Under the pieces are notes generated by a model. That model made no database searches. It was not told where the DNA came from and saw only the letters and a program-made list of their open reading frames with translations. The position numbers and the translations under genes are program-made. From Metaphire vulgaris (lineage: Eukaryota > Annelida > Clitellata > Crassiclitellata > Megascolecidae), in assembly GCA_018105865.1 (NCBI GenBank), contig CM030835.1, forward strand, positions 2,770,816-2,834,815: DNA of 64,000 nucleotides, in the 5' to 3' direction. This document shows, piece by piece, positions 1 through 36,804 of this stretch. Within the stretch, counting starts at the first letter, position 1, and each line of letters begins with the position of its first letter.

Positions 1-1725
1 ACATTTTACAGTTTACTTCACAAAGTGTGCATGAAGAAAAGGTAACTTCTGTAACTTTTCACAGCTCTTTGATCCAACACAATATCATTAAATGCATTAG
101 AAGTGTCCATAGCATATTAGTGGGAATAACCGATAACCTAATACATCTGCTCTTACCATTACGCAAAACAGAATACTAAAAAGTCCAGGTTATGACCTTC
201 AACTGCTATCTAGATTCTAGAATCTAGACTGACAAATCACTTTCTAGACATAAGTCAAAAACGCCTACAGACAAGTGTCAACACCCAACTCTGCAGTCCA
301 GTAACATACAATCTCAGGTTTCTCTTTCTCCTCTCCCTCTTCCTCCATCATCTCCCCCATCCTTGGCACTCCTACCATGCTCTATCCATGCTCCATCCTA
401 CAGAGGGGAGAGAAGAATGACAGATTGCTCTGAGAGCTGTGGTGTAATGTTGGCAACCTCTAGCGGTGGCTAAGACAAACGATTATCTGCTATCCAAAAA
501 CAATATCCTAGTAGAAGTGGCCGTTTGGTACAGAACAGCCATTATTAACACAAGACAGAATCATGCTACTTTTTTACATATAACATCAGAGTTTGTGATA
601 AAAAAAACCTAATTCGTTTGCAGGTTGTGAAGAAGGAATAAAAGTTATAAAAACATCAATAATGGGCAATGTTCATAAAAATCTTGAAGGGATTCGGTCC
701 TGGGCCGAGAGGATTACCCTAAGAGTAATAAATGAAAACTCTGGTATGATCTGCAGACTTTTTTTTATTTTAGCCCATAGTCAACTGTGTACCTGTTGGC
801 TATAATAGTGGGCGAGAACAAATACTATACCCCAAATGGCACACCGCGTTACTGCATTCCCGAGCACAAAGTCAAATGTTGAAACCATAATTTTCTAAAT
901 AAGTAATTAAGCGTAAATGCTCCATCTGCATACTGAGCTTTCAAGTAATTGCAGTTGGCCAGTGTACTCAACAATCGGCAGCATCTCCAGACAGGATGCA
1001 CTGATAATTTGTTTGCTATTCTAAGAACAGAACATCTAACCCGAAATACAGAAATTTGACGAGATAATATGACAGAATAATTATCCTTGAAAGTTGTGCA
1101 CTCACTTACTTGCCAAGAATCTTTGTATTGACATTACATGCAGTTAATTGGTTCTCATACTTACTTACTTACTTGGATCGTGAGAAAACTGACCGTTAGT
1201 GAAGCACATTATTTATTTAAAATATTTTTTAAAAAGAGGCGTGATTTGATTTCCACATAATTAACATGATATGATAGCACTGGATATGTGTCTATTAATT
1301 AATTAGAGTGAAAAGAATACAAGTATTTGTTTAAGAATTTCTGTATTAAAGTGGCAGTTTCAAAGCGATAAGCAGAGTGCATGAATAACTTGATCAATGT
1401 TACTAAAGAATTCTTTAGATCTTTATAATCCAACTAAGCAACGAATAAAGAATTTCCAAGGATATTCTTGGCATTAAACCCTAACAAATTATTTCAGTCA
1501 CACATATTTGATAACTAGATTCAAAATTCAAGTGGGGTCTGAAGAAGTTGTTCTCAAAGTAAAGCTAATTCATTCACTGCCTTCTAAATTATGGTATGTT
1601 AAAGCATTACGCAAGGGATTCACAAATTATCCCCAATTTCGTGTATGCATTCACTCTTTGTGTTTCTGTTAAATTTTAACTAGTGGGGTCTGAAAAAATG
1701 TGGGGTGCTAAAAAATTTCCATATC
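1..1725. other. Left-edge stretch with no gene seen
   Basis: This is AT-rich sequence downstream of the proposed glypican exon 4, presumably intron. I found no convincing continuation of the glypican C-lobe here and no other coding signal. Short simple-repeat tracts only (for example acttacttactt near 1160). Confidence 0.5.
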
Positions 1726-1733
1726 CCCACAAG

Positions 1734-1907
1734 CAGTGTTTAATCTAGACTCCTGGACTTGGAAAGGGGGAACTGACAAAGCCGGGGGGAATTCTGCTAG
1801 GGGGCTGCTGTTAGTTGATGTAGTATGCCAAAATTTCCGTGGGGGGAATTTGAAATTTCCGGGGGGAAAAGGCAATTCCCCCCGGAAACAGCCTAGATTA
1901 AACCCTG
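1734..1907. mobile_element. hAT-type MITE, CAGTGTTTAATCTAG family, copy 1
   Basis: The element begins CAGTGTTTAATCTAG and ends CTAGATTAAACCCTG, imperfect terminal inverted repeats. It is flanked by 8-bp target duplications cccacaag/ccaacaag (one mismatch). The interior is G-rich (ccggggggaa runs). Copies 2 and 3 are at 49387 and 53998. Eight-base duplications and CAG-type termini indicate hAT transposase mobilisation. Confidence 0.85.
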
Positions 1908-2157
1908 CCAACAAGCTGCTTTAAAAAACAAAGAAATTATTAGGCACCACCATCCTAAGTCCACTGCTGCAAAAGTATCTCTTCTACCATATTTGCAAAT
2001 GATATGCACACTCTTCAATGCAATGCAGTATATACTAAGATAAATCAAGTGTTTTGTGCGCATACAACTAATTATCAACTTGCTCACAGCCCAGTTTCCA
2101 TAATCCAGCAGGGTGCAATTGCGGGTTTCACTGCATATACTAAGAAAATCAACTAAC

Positions 2158-27521
<25,364 letters not shown>

Positions 27522-27714
27522 TCCCCAAGGTTTAGGCTGGATGGACCGAGCGAGCGCCGCGACCAGGTCGAAAACAACAGCGAAGATCTCGGCCGCTCCA
27601 AAGAAAACGGGGAAGAAAACACAGAACCTGTGATTAGTGGCAGAGGCTGGCGGTTAAAATTCCATACATGCTTTGAAGAGATTTTGCCAACACTGCGTTC
27701 CGCTCGACACTTGT

Positions 27715-27800
27715 CTTATCTTCGCGCCTCATCGGCACGCGACTTTCTTAAATAGCTCTCGTTATTATGTAATTAGGTCGGAGGCCAACGATTGGCCGAC
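27715..27800 (-). promoter_or_regulatory. Glypican core promoter candidate
   Basis: Read on the minus strand, a CCAAT box (27791-27795) is followed about 35 bases later by a TATA-like CTATTTAA (27748-27755). That predicts transcription starting near 27718-27722 and a 5' UTR of about 200 bases before the ATG at 27521. The surrounding 27250-27870 is richer in G+C and CpG than the introns. This is inferred from motifs and spacing only. Confidence 0.5.
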
Positions 27801-28189
27801 TCGATTGCCCGTCGTCAAAAGGCCTGTAAAACGAATCGACCACTTTCCCAACGCATCGTGATTTCCCGTCCGATCAAAATCATATTGTAAACAGCCAAAA
27901 TCATTTGCGAATGTCTTTATTTTACAGTTTTATTCAAATTGACATACTGCATAACGTGGTGATGATGATAATATATATTATTACCCCATCGCGTGTGATT
28001 TACGAATTCAATTAGTTAATAATATGTAAATAGGACGCGTATCATTTGTAGTCTCACGAAAAATAAAATACACAGAGCATAAGACAAGCGAGGAAGTCAT
28101 GAAGGAAATAGAGGAAGACAGAAGCCTGATAGATACAATCCGGATAAGGCAGAGAAATTGGGTGGGACATGTCCTCCGGCATGACTCTC

Positions 28190-28416
28190 GGTTCTTTCCC
28201 GTTATCCGGACCCCAGTAGAGGGATGGTGTAGTACTGTAGTTGGCGTTAGGGTTAGGGTTAGGTTAGGGTTAGGGTTAGGGTTAGGGTTAGGGTTAGGGT
28301 TAGGGTTAGGGTTAGGGTTAGGGTTAGGGTTAGGGTTAGGGTTAGGGTTAGGGTCAGGTTCACGACCGAAAAGCCATTATTACACTTCACTGGGGTCCGG
28401 ATAACGGGAAAGTACC
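28190..28416. mobile_element. MITE carrying a telomeric (TTAGGG)n core
   Basis: About 28-bp terminal inverted repeats (GGT-T/A-CTTTCCCGTTATCCGG...) with one mismatch are flanked by 8-bp duplications tgactctc/tgactatc. The interior is mostly TTAGGG repeat. GG termini with 8-bp duplication would suit Merlin-type or another 8-bp class; this class assignment is tentative. Confidence 0.85.
28246..28353 (+). repeat. Interstitial telomeric repeat (TTAGGG)n
   Basis: About 18 units, including one TTAGG variant and a final TCAGG. They lie wholly within the MITE at 28190-28416. Confidence 0.97.
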
Positions 28417-28608
28417 TGACTATCTACTAAGAACAATAATAATCGAAGGAAAATGGAGGGAAAGAGTGAGAGGTGTACCGAGAGAGATGATGTTGGAGTG
28501 GATGATGAATAAAGGATATCAGGAACTCAAAGAAGAAGCAAGCAATCGATCGGAGTGGGAAAACTGGATACCTGGACGGTGACCGGACCTGTGGAAAGAC
28601 AGAAACAC

Positions 28609-28711
<103 letters not shown>

Positions 28712-28855
28712 ATAGGACGCGTTAATCGCCTGATTGGCAGTCGTCATTACGTCGGATCCTATAAGAGATATCCGCTCAGCGCAGTGTTTCCCAAACTGTG
28801 GGTCACGACCCAAAAGTGGGTCGCAGGGCTCAGTCTAATCATAATGGGTCGCTGC

Positions 28856-29805
28856 CAGTGTTAGGAGTGATCTTAGATCAAAAGATCAAAGATCACGATC
28901 TAAGATCACAATTCATGATCTTTGATCTTTGATCTAGATCACTTTTTACTAGTGATCTTTGACTCTGATTTTAAATCACTTTTTCAGTGATTTTGATCTT
29001 TATTATCAACAGAAGATCAAAGATCAAATTATATGTATTCTCCCAACTAAGTCAATCAAAGCACTTCTATGTGTATTGAGTAAAATGGCGGACAAATCAA
29101 GCATTCGGACCTCAATGATTATGTTACAAAGTTACATGTTACAAAGTTACATGTTAGTGCAGCCAGTGCAGATGATGAGGATTATGGGTATGGCCTGACA
29201 TTAGTACTGGCACTGCCACTGGGACTCAGGGGAGGCTTCCTGCAACTGGTCGTGAAAATGCAGTCAAGATAGAGGTCATGCACTACCTGAATAACCCAAA
29301 TAAGGAACTTTCTAGCTTGTTGGCATACCCACATGTCAAGGCAGCATTTGTGAAATATAACACAACCCTGCCATCTTCTGCGCCTGTCGAAAGACTTTTT
29401 AGTATTGGAGGTTTGATAGCTACACCGCGAAGAAACAGGTTGTCTGACGCAACGTTTGAGCGTCTGCTCATGCTGAAAATGAACTGCGTGTTTAACACTG
29501 ACTGTGAACTGACAGTTAGTTGCTAAAATTGTTATGAACTGTTTTCAGTTGTGTTAGTAACTTAGTATTACAAAAGTTTACATGCATCGTACAGTGGACA
29601 TTTGTATCGTTATCATACGTGATACGTCATACATGATATAATAACTATATTTGTATGATCTTTGATCTTAGATCACTTTTAAAGTGATCTTGATCTTAGA
29701 TCATTTATACTCTAGTGATCTTTGATCTTGATCTTAGATCAATTTCTCTCTAGTGATCTTGATCTTTGATCAAGATCATTTTACAAGTGATCTTTCCTAA
29801 CACTG
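28856..29805 (+). mobile_element. 950-bp internally deleted hAT transposon
   Basis: Termini are CAGTGTTAGGA and TCCTAACACTG. The 8-bp target duplication gtcgctgc is perfect (28848-28855 and 29806-29813). Both subterminal regions are packed with GATCTTTGATC / GATCTTAGATC words, as expected for transposase-binding repeats. A fragment of transposase remains inside (29278-29526). Confidence 0.92.
29278..29526 (+). pseudogene. hAT transposase C-terminal dimerisation fragment
   Basis: The frame reads ...LPSSAPVERLFSIGGLI, then RRNRLSDATFERLLMLK. This is the hAT-family C-terminal dimerisation signature (S-A-x-x-E-R-x-F-S then R-x-x-L). The DDE catalytic part and zinc-finger region are absent, so it cannot be a working transposase. 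It lies within the 950-bp hAT derivative, so the element probably moves, if at all, with help from a full-length relative. Confidence 0.9.
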
Positions 29806-29816
29806 GTCGCTGCGTA

Positions 29817-29972
29817 CAGTGGCGTAGTTAGGATTTTGGTAAGGGGGGGGGGCAAAACACTTTCGACCTGACAAGTTACAACTTTGGAAAAAAGTTGACG
29901 ACTTTTTTTTGCTTGGCATCAAGACCAAAGGGGGGGCCATGGCCCAAATGGCCCAATGGTAAATACGCCACT
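29817..29972. mobile_element. hAT-type MITE (CAGTGGCGTAGTT ... ACGCCACTG)
   Basis: 8-bp duplications gctgcgta/gctgggta (one mismatch). It lies directly beside the 950-bp hAT element. It contains the shared internal motif, inverted (gacgacttttttttgcttgg, about 29896). Confidence 0.85.
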
Positions 29973-30654
29973 GGCTGGGTAGCGCGAAATTAGATTCAAA
30001 CGTGTCATTTTCCAACCAATGCCACAATGTCACAAGCCTTGAAAGTTGCAAGTAGGCTTAGGTTTTAAGAAATTCATACACGGCTCGTGTTGAAATGAGT
30101 AGTAATTTATCCAATTACAGTTGGCAATAGGTTCGCAGGGTATCACGAAAAGTTTAGGAAACCCTGGCCTATAGTACTTTTAAAAATTAATCTTATTTCG
30201 CAATAACGCAAGGAAAGCGTTTTTCGACCATTTTGCTCCGAAACTCCACTAACAATAGGAATCTCTTGCTCAAGATATTAAAACCTAGCGGTTAAGCGCT
30301 TTTGCCATACTCATAGGATTTTTAAAACGCGTAACAAAGGTATGTTACCTGGCAAATTTTAAAAATATAATTTTTAAGAAATTTCAACATCTATTTCTCT
30401 CATTTTGTCTTATTTGACAAAAATATGCAAATCTATATTATATATATGCCAGATTTTCATTCGAATTGAATCAAAGCTTTTGTTTTGCCATTTATTCAAA
30501 ACTCAGAAGATTCTTTTCAACTAGAGTAACGTTCGCCAGATGGCCTAAACATTTTTTAAAATATTAGGCCTACATGCTATGATTAGGGTCGCGGCACGTT
30601 ACAGAAACCGCTGAAGTGGGCCGCGATTCCAAAATGTTTGGGAAACTATGCTCT

Positions 30655-30718
30655 AACCATAACCACAATGTCTCAAGCCATGAAAGTTGCAAGTAGGCTT
30701 AGGTTTTAAGAAATTTAT
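30655..30718 (+). repeat. Direct repeat of 30013-30078
   Basis: accacaatgtctcaagcc ... taggcttaggttttaagaaat repeats 30013-30078 with few changes. One copy is inside and one just outside the outer hAT-like element. 30720-31160 holds nothing else I recognise. Confidence 0.75.
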
Positions 30719-31681
30719 ATGTCTGTAACAGGGTTGCCAACTCGATTAACATAAAATTTACAGACAAATAATTAGATTCAGCAAAATTTTTACGGATTAG
30801 CACAATTTTTACGGACTCGTTTTTATTCTAAAAAATTTGCAACTATAGTAGGCCTAAGTTCTGCCTAACCTTAAAAATTAAACATAGGCCCTATTATTTC
30901 ACAATTTCGACAAATTATTTGACAGTTTCAACTGTCAAGCAAACAGGAAGAATTTACAAACGCAAAGATTTCCCGTTTTTCGTTTCAAATACTTTTTGTA
31001 GTTGCCTATAATTTCTTATTTATTCGTCAGGGCTTTCATTTTGTTGATGCCCCTTGTTTTCATAGAGTAATAATAATTATTGGCTCTATTCTTAGACCTA
31101 CTGTGTATTATGAAATGGTTGGAAGGTGACTTATTTCGAGCGCTGTAGATCAAAATCGAGAAGGTCAATGTTGATTGTCCTGGCATAATTTGATGAAACG
31201 AAGATGGGGACAAACGAAAATACGGGTTTTGTCTGAGAATTTCTTTAATTCGCTGAAATTTGTACATATCTATATAGGGACCTACCTATTTTTCAATAGA
31301 CCTTCATTTGGCTATATGCGACATCGCGAATTAACCAAGCGTATAGTGTTTTTGTTATCTATAAAATCTATCTTGCAATGGACCAGATATCTTACTCGTA
31401 AGTCGCGGTTACTACACTGCATAGCGTCGAAGACGTTGTTGTTAACAGACAAACTCGAGACAACTCTTGTTGGCCTACATGCTAAAATTGCAGCAATTAT
31501 GTGTGTGTGTGGGGGGGGGTGTCCAGCAGCTATAGGGACACCCCCTTGGTTCAAAACTGGGGTGTCCTGGCACCCACGACACCCCCATGATCGCCGCCTA
31601 AGATGTCAGTGAAGCACTAGCAATATTAGCCGTGAGAAACGTCAACTGTGAACTTTGTCAAGAATATCTGGCAATTAATTA

Positions 31682-31843
31682 CAGTGTTTTATCCCGACTC
31701 CAGGGCTTGAGGGGGATTGACTTGGCTGGAGGGGAACAGACACAGTTCAATGCACAAACTTTTTGTGCTGCAATTTTTGGGGGGATATGACGTTTGGGGG
31801 GATGGAGGGATCTCCCCTCCTAACAGGCCTGTATAAAGTACTG
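31682..31843. mobile_element. hAT-type MITE, CAGTGTTTTATCC family, copy 2
   Basis: It ends cctgtataaagtactg. Flanks caattaatt/caattgatt suggest the target duplication. Confidence 0.8.
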
Positions 31844-31962
31844 GACAATTGATTCTCAAATTGAGGAAATCGAAGTCGACGGTTCTGTCAGAGAGGATGC
31901 CAGGGAGTTCCTAAATTCAACCGGTAGAGAAGGTCTGCTTAAACGTAGAGACTTTATCCTCA

Positions 31963-32042
31963 TCAACCCCTTAACCGTGTATTTAGCTGTAACTCAATGT
32001 AAAATGGACGGATATATCCGGGATCCTCAGTTAAGGGGTTAA
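31963..32042. mobile_element. 80-bp TTAA-flanked MITE, copy 5 (inverted)
   Basis: One outer site is TCAA, the other TTAA; core intact. Confidence 0.85.
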
Positions 32043-32151
32043 TCTGGAGGTGCATTGCTGGAGAGTAGACCTACACTTGAAGAACCGCAATCAGATGGCG
32101 AAATTCTGTCAAACTTTCTTAATCCCTCGGCAGAAATCGCCTTATATTTTA

Positions 32152-32215
32152 ATAATATAACAAGGTTTAAAGTGGTTCGGTAGGGACTGCCCTGTGTGAG
32201 AACCACTGTTGTTCC
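32152..32215 (-). repeat. SINE 3' segment
   Basis: Matches the SINE 3' segment at 16797-16850 (gtttaaagtggttc..tagggactgccctgtgtgag), with only a short aat-rich tail. Confidence 0.65.
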
Positions 32216-32325
32216 CAAAACCATTGTTCTAAAACCGTGAATCGTGCAACCTACAATAAACGATTTATAAACCTGGCTTTTGGAGAAGACGTGTGTAGCA
32301 GACAGTGGCAGACAGTGGTAGAAGA

Positions 32326-32623
32326 CAGTGGCGGTTCCATGAATTCTTGGTGGGGGGGGGTGAAAAAGAATTTATAGGAAGTTGGCGGGGGATGCAAAGT
32401 GAAAAAGAAGAAAAAGAAAAGAGAGAAAAGGTCATTGTTAGTGTTTTGCCCACTATAGATGTTAATATGCCAAAAAAGGCCGACAAGCAAAAAAGAAGGT
32501 CATTCGCAGTATTTTTCACTATTTTTTTTGAAAACTCGTCGGAAAATAGGCTGACAAGCAAAAAATGTCATCCGGAACCCCGGTGGGGGATGCATCCCCA
32601 GTCATCAACATGGTGAAACCGCC
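32326..32623. mobile_element. hAT-type MITE, CAGTGGCGGTTCC family, decayed right end
   Basis: The left end CAGTGGCGGTTCC is intact and the right end is degraded (gtgaaaccgcca). It shares gatgcatccccagtcatc and two copies of the GACAAGCAAAAAA motif (about 32481 and 32553) with the element at 36805-37106. Confidence 0.7.
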
Positions 32624-32853
32624 AACATGGTGAAACCGCAGAGGACACAACATTAAGGAACAAATAATGCTTATATCGATTCTTCAACTGCATGGTCGCA
32701 AATGTCGTTTAAAGATCTTACCAACAAAGTAAACCTTCATCGTGCAAATACTAGCGTGCTCTAAGGACACCGTTAGTCTTGCAAACGACGCAAGATGGTT
32801 ACATCTGTGATTTTCACACAGGCTTACTCAGCCTCCTAAACCACTTAAAATCA

Positions 32854-33013
<160 letters not shown>

Positions 33014-33149
33014 AGATGATGCGCCGAAGTCTTAGCATGCACTGTCAATCATATGCGCTTGACGGCTAGTGCCATCTAGCGAAAACAATATTAAATTACA
33101 GTACTGTAATCAGAGGCTACAGCACTCTCTATAATGTCTACTCTAGTAG

Positions 33150-33354
33150 CAGTGGTGGCTCCACACGTTGGGGACAGGGGCCCGTGCCCCGTGTCCCCTA
33201 TTGAATGCCCGGGCCCCCCGTGATCCCCTGTTGGGTCTCTATACTAACTACTATATACCTATCAACAAATGGTTGTTGTCCCCCATGCTTAGAAGTTGTC
33301 ACCCGAACGGCTCCTCTCTCCCCCCGCCACTGCCAAATCCTGGAGCCGCCACTG
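33150..33354. mobile_element. hAT-type MITE, CAGTGGCGGCTCC family, copy 2 (inverted)
   Basis: Flanks tctagtag/actagtag; ends ggagccgccactg. Confidence 0.85.
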
Positions 33355-33533
33355 ACTAGTAGGCCTCATAATCGATTCATTATTCAAATATAGTCGGTAA
33401 TGCCTCCTGTTAACTGAATATCCGAAGACCTATAGATGCGCAGTTCCTCGCGGGATTTTGGGGTGCTGGCATCACCAAATCTTTCTCGGATGCTGTCGAA
33501 GTAGGCCTAGGTAGGGCCTATATATCCCCTAAA

Positions 33534-33711
33534 CAGCGTTTTATCCAGGCCTGTCAGGAGGGGAGATTTTCCCCAAAATCTCAAAATTCCCTCCCCCAAA
33601 TCGCAACACTAAAATTTTTGGGCATTGAACTGTGTTGTCTCTTCCCCTCCAGCCAAGTCAATCCCGCCCCCCCCCCGACACACAAAGGCCTGGAGTCTGG
33701 ATAAAACACTG
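33534..33711. mobile_element. hAT-type MITE, CAGTGTTTTATCC family, copy 3 (inverted)
   Basis: Termini are CAGCGTTTTATCC and GGATAAAACACTG, with 8-bp duplications cccctaaa/cccctgag. This copy supports an 8-bp duplication for the family. Confidence 0.85.
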
Positions 33712-33938
33712 CCCCTGAGTTAGGCCTATACCGTCGATCGATAGGCTATACCTGTGTTTATTGGAACTGGTGCTAAAAACGCTATGATTTTGCTGTACGC
33801 TGTACATGAAACGACATAAAAAACCGCATAAGACTTAAGCTTATGCAAAATAACGGTGCGTTCGTTTGAAGAATCCACATCTCATCTCTTAGCCTTAGGC
33901 CTATATCTTACATGCAGCACGTTAGGCCTACGATGATC

Positions 33939-35354
33939 CTAACAGGTCATTCTGCTCGGACTGTTGCGAGACGACGAAGTAGCCGGCAGTTTTCTTTGGT
34001 TTCTGACCGGGCAGCTGTTGTCCGTGTGTTTGACGAGCAGCGACAGCCTGGAGAAAGTCTTCGTGCAGTGACCGCACCGGTACTTCTTGACCTCCGCGTG
34101 GGTCTGCAGGTGGGCTCGAAGGTTCGACCGGTCGGCGAAGGCGCGGCCGCACTGGGTGCATCCGAACGGCTTCTCTCCGGTGTGCGTCCGCAGGTGACCC
34201 TGGAGCAGCCAGGGTCGCGAGAACGCCTTTCCGCAGACGTGACACTTGCACGGAAGGGTGTGGGTCCGGGTGTGCATCTTCATGGCGCCGAGCGAAGAGT
34301 AGACCTTCGGACACTGGCGACAGTAGAAGCTCTTCGATCCGGAGGAAGAAGGAAGAGGAGGAGCAGGAGTAGGAGCAGGAGGACTATTTCGCCCGGCGCA
34401 GTGGAAGTCCCGGTGCCGATCCAGACCGCCGGACGTGGCGAATCCCCGTCCGCAACGATCGCACCGGAAACGATCTGCCGGAAGTGCTTCCGCCGTTCCG
34501 ACCGGAAGCTTGTTCGAGTGCGAGTCGACGAGCCAGTTGACGAGACGGAAGCGCGAAGACGGCCTACGTGAACCGGAAGTGAGAGGAGAACGACCAGACG
34601 ATGACGTCACGCCGAAGAGATTCAAAGATGGCGGCGCAGCTGCTGCTGCCGCCGCTGCCGACGACGACGACGTGCCCAGCGATTCCAAAAAGTGTGGACG
34701 AGATTTCTTATCGTACGGAAAATCCGCGGCGGAGTGGCGCCACCTGGCCGCCGCCGCCGCCGGGAGGTGACAGGGAAGAGAAACAACGGCGAGATTCGCT
34801 TCCGCTTTCGAGCGTCTTCGATTCTGACCAAATCGGAAATACGATTGCGGGTTTACGACGACGGGCGATCTCAGGGCGCGAGGAAGAGGCGCTGTCATGA
34901 GGGAGAAGGGGGTGGACGAGTGAGGGGATGGGGGCGGCGGCGGCGGTGGTGGTGGTGGTAACGAAGAGACGTACGGTCTGTACAGGTGCAACAGAGACTG
35001 ATGGAGCAACTGGTGAGGAGCATAGAGGCCGCCGCCGGTGGGTACTTGGAAAAGGGACAGAAATGCGGGAGCGGGGGGTTGGTATATCGACCGATTTTTG
35101 AGTGGATCCAGATGGAGATGGAACCCGCTGCGCATGCTGTCTTCGTCGCTGGTCTTTCCTCCTGTATCGGCTGATTTTCCTCCTTTTGCGAGGACGATCG
35201 ACGACAGTGCGTGCATGGCTGGTGCCGGGAAGAGCTTGCGCTCCTGCAGCGAAGACTGAGTCCATTTCACGCCGTACGGTTCACTGTTTGGCCCTGGAAA
35301 ATCTACAAATCCAGTTTTGCTTCCAGACGAATTCACATCGATAACTTGTGCCAC
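33939..35354 (-). CDS. SNAI: Snail-family zinc-finger transcription factor (main exon)
   Basis: Snail proteins are E-box (CAGGTG) binding repressors that drive cell migration and mesoderm/neural fate. The frame gives up to 471 residues. Five zinc fingers lie at about 296-319, 343-365, 368-391, 397-419 and 425-448. Fingers 1 and 5 are C2HC, and the tracts [35 protein letters not shown] and [16 protein letters not shown] are Snail rather than Scratch. The N-terminal half is low-complexity (runs of P, S, A). There is no upstream ATG in frame. The exon probably begins at an acceptor such as tagattttccag at 35293, or a first Met lies at 35216, so the true start is open. The SNAG repressor motif (MPRSF-like) is not in this exon. 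The finger 1-2 linker is long (about 23 residues). Confidence 0.93.
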   Translation of the reverse strand: MAQVIDVNSSGSKTGFVDFPGPNSEPYGVKWTQSSLQERKLFPAPAMHALSSIVLAKGGKSADTGGKTSDEDSMRSGFHLHLDPLKNRSIYQPPAPAFLSLFQVPTGGGLYAPHQLLHQSLLHLYRPYVSSLPPPPPPPPPPSPHSSTPFSLMTAPLPRALRSPVVVNPQSYFRFGQNRRRSKAEANLAVVSLPCHLPAAAAARWRHSAADFPYDKKSRPHFLESLGTSSSSAAAAAAAAPPSLNLFGVTSSSGRSPLTSGSRRPSSRFRLVNWLVDSHSNKLPVGTAEALPADRFRCDRCGRGFATSGGLDRHRDFHCAGRNSPPAPTPAPPLPSSSGSKSFYCRQCPKVYSSLGAMKMHTRTHTLPCKCHVCGKAFSRPWLLQGHLRTHTGEKPFGCTQCGRAFADRSNLRAHLQTHAEVKKYRCGHCTKTFSRLSLLVKHTDNSCPVRNQRKLPATSSSRNSPSRMTC

Positions 35355-35399
35355 AATATATACTTAAAATTTCACATTGCTGCGAAAGTTTTAAAATGA

Positions 35400-36190
35400 A
35401 TTTTCAATAAAGAAATTATTGCTATTAATTTTGAATAACGTCTCTTTTGCAGTGGAAAGGTTATAGAATTTTATGCAATTTGTCAATAATTATAGAATGA
35501 AGCATTCACATCAGATTAACAATGACGACGTGATATAATATCACCGTATTTTATCTTGTCGTATCTAAGGTTAACAGCCCACCATTAAACAGGGTAAAAC
35601 TAGGCCTATAGGGGCCTGCGACTTTACCATATTCTTGGTGGATTGGGTTGGGTCAGAAAATAAGTCATGCATGGTTTCAGAATTTTCAATGAATGTAGGC
35701 CTATACGGTGGGTTGTGCTGGGTCAAGTAATCCCGTTGCCGGCATTGGTTGGTTGGAGACTTCATGAGTTGGGTTAGAAAAAATGTTCCCATGAACATCT
35801 CTGATTTGCATAATAAATCGTCATGAATTTTTCCATTGATGAGGAAATTTACAATTCGGAGAAAAGCGACTAAGGAAAACGTTCAACAGAAATTCCTCCA
35901 GTAAATAATTATTAATGAGGCCTATATGACGAGAATCGAATATCACGATGTCTTGGCTATGCACTCATATGCCATATCATATTTTCCTCGTTACTGAGAC
36001 ATAGTCCTCATATAGACTTACGATGTAACTGTATACAGTATATAGGCCTATACTGTCAAGGCAGAACTAAGTTAAACAGTTCAATTAGGCCTATATATAG
36101 GCCTACTTTTCGATGCATAAGCTTATAGGCCTACATCAAATGTTCATTTACATTCGTTAGCTGCATTCGGAGAAAAGTCACGACATTTAT
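35400..36190. other. Upstream of the Snail exon: no gene seen
   Basis: AT-rich, with many TAGGCCTATA palindromes. A search by eye for a minus-strand exon coding MPRSF-like SNAG sequence found none. Confidence 0.5.
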
Positions 36191-36196
36191 AGCGAG

Positions 36197-36494
36197 CAGT
36201 GGCGTAGCCAAGGGAGGTTGGGGTTAAACCCCCCCTTGGGCGCCGTCTAAATTTTTAAAATGTGTTTTCATGCATTTTTAATTTTCATACGCGGTTTTGA
36301 GGGTCAACCACCCCCCCCCCATTGGGGCTGCTGACCAAAATGTGACGACCTGTTTTGCTTGTCGGCATCTGAAGACGTAGGACAGATATACATAGGATGA
36401 CCTTTTTCTGCTTGTCAAGATTTTTCGAAAGTTGGTCACGGTCAAAAGTAAAAACCAAACCCACCCCATTCCGGGAGTCCTGGCTACTCCACTG
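36197..36494. mobile_element. hAT-type MITE (CAGTGGCGTAGCC) with perfect target duplication
   Basis: CAGTGGCGTAGCC at the left and GGCTACTCCACTG at the right, flanked by atagcgag on both sides. Two inverted copies of the shared internal motif lie at about 36345 and 36399. Confidence 0.92.
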
Positions 36495-36804
36495 ATAGCG
36501 AGCAATGCGCGCATATATCGCTAACCCAAGACTGGTAGAAAGCAATATATAGTCGAAGTAGAAAGCAGTATATAGGCCTATAATCGAAGCGGCATATAGG
36601 CCTTTCTATGCCTATATACCTTTCAATTCCACAATGTAGCCTCTCAAAATGTAGCCCAATAGAGGCCTAGTAGAAGTGTAGGGGCCTACACCTAGCTTTG
36701 AAGACATTAATTGTGATTTAATTTAGAACGGCAAAAAGTTACTATAGAAATTACCATAAGACCATTGATTCTGTCAACTATAATTATGTCACATATCCCA
36801 CAAC

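Larger units (their letters stand above)
28782..30650. mobile_element. Outer hAT-like element, heavily interrupted
   Basis: The left end CAGTGTTTCCCAAACTGTGG is matched on the right by GTTTGGGAAACTATG ending at 30650 (13 of 15 bases). A competing right end, GTTTAGGAAACCCTG, lies near 30168. No clear target duplication survives. Two younger elements (28856-29805 and 29817-29972) sit inside. Confidence 0.45.

Noticed and set aside
28246..28353. Chromosome-end or fusion-site telomere
   Set aside because: The array is bounded by inverted repeats and target duplications and sits in the middle of a LINE, so it was delivered by a transposon.
33912..34571. 219-residue plus-strand frame opposite the Snail exon
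   Set aside because: Antisense shadow of a GC-rich conserved coding exon; no recognisable domain, while the minus strand encodes five zinc fingers.
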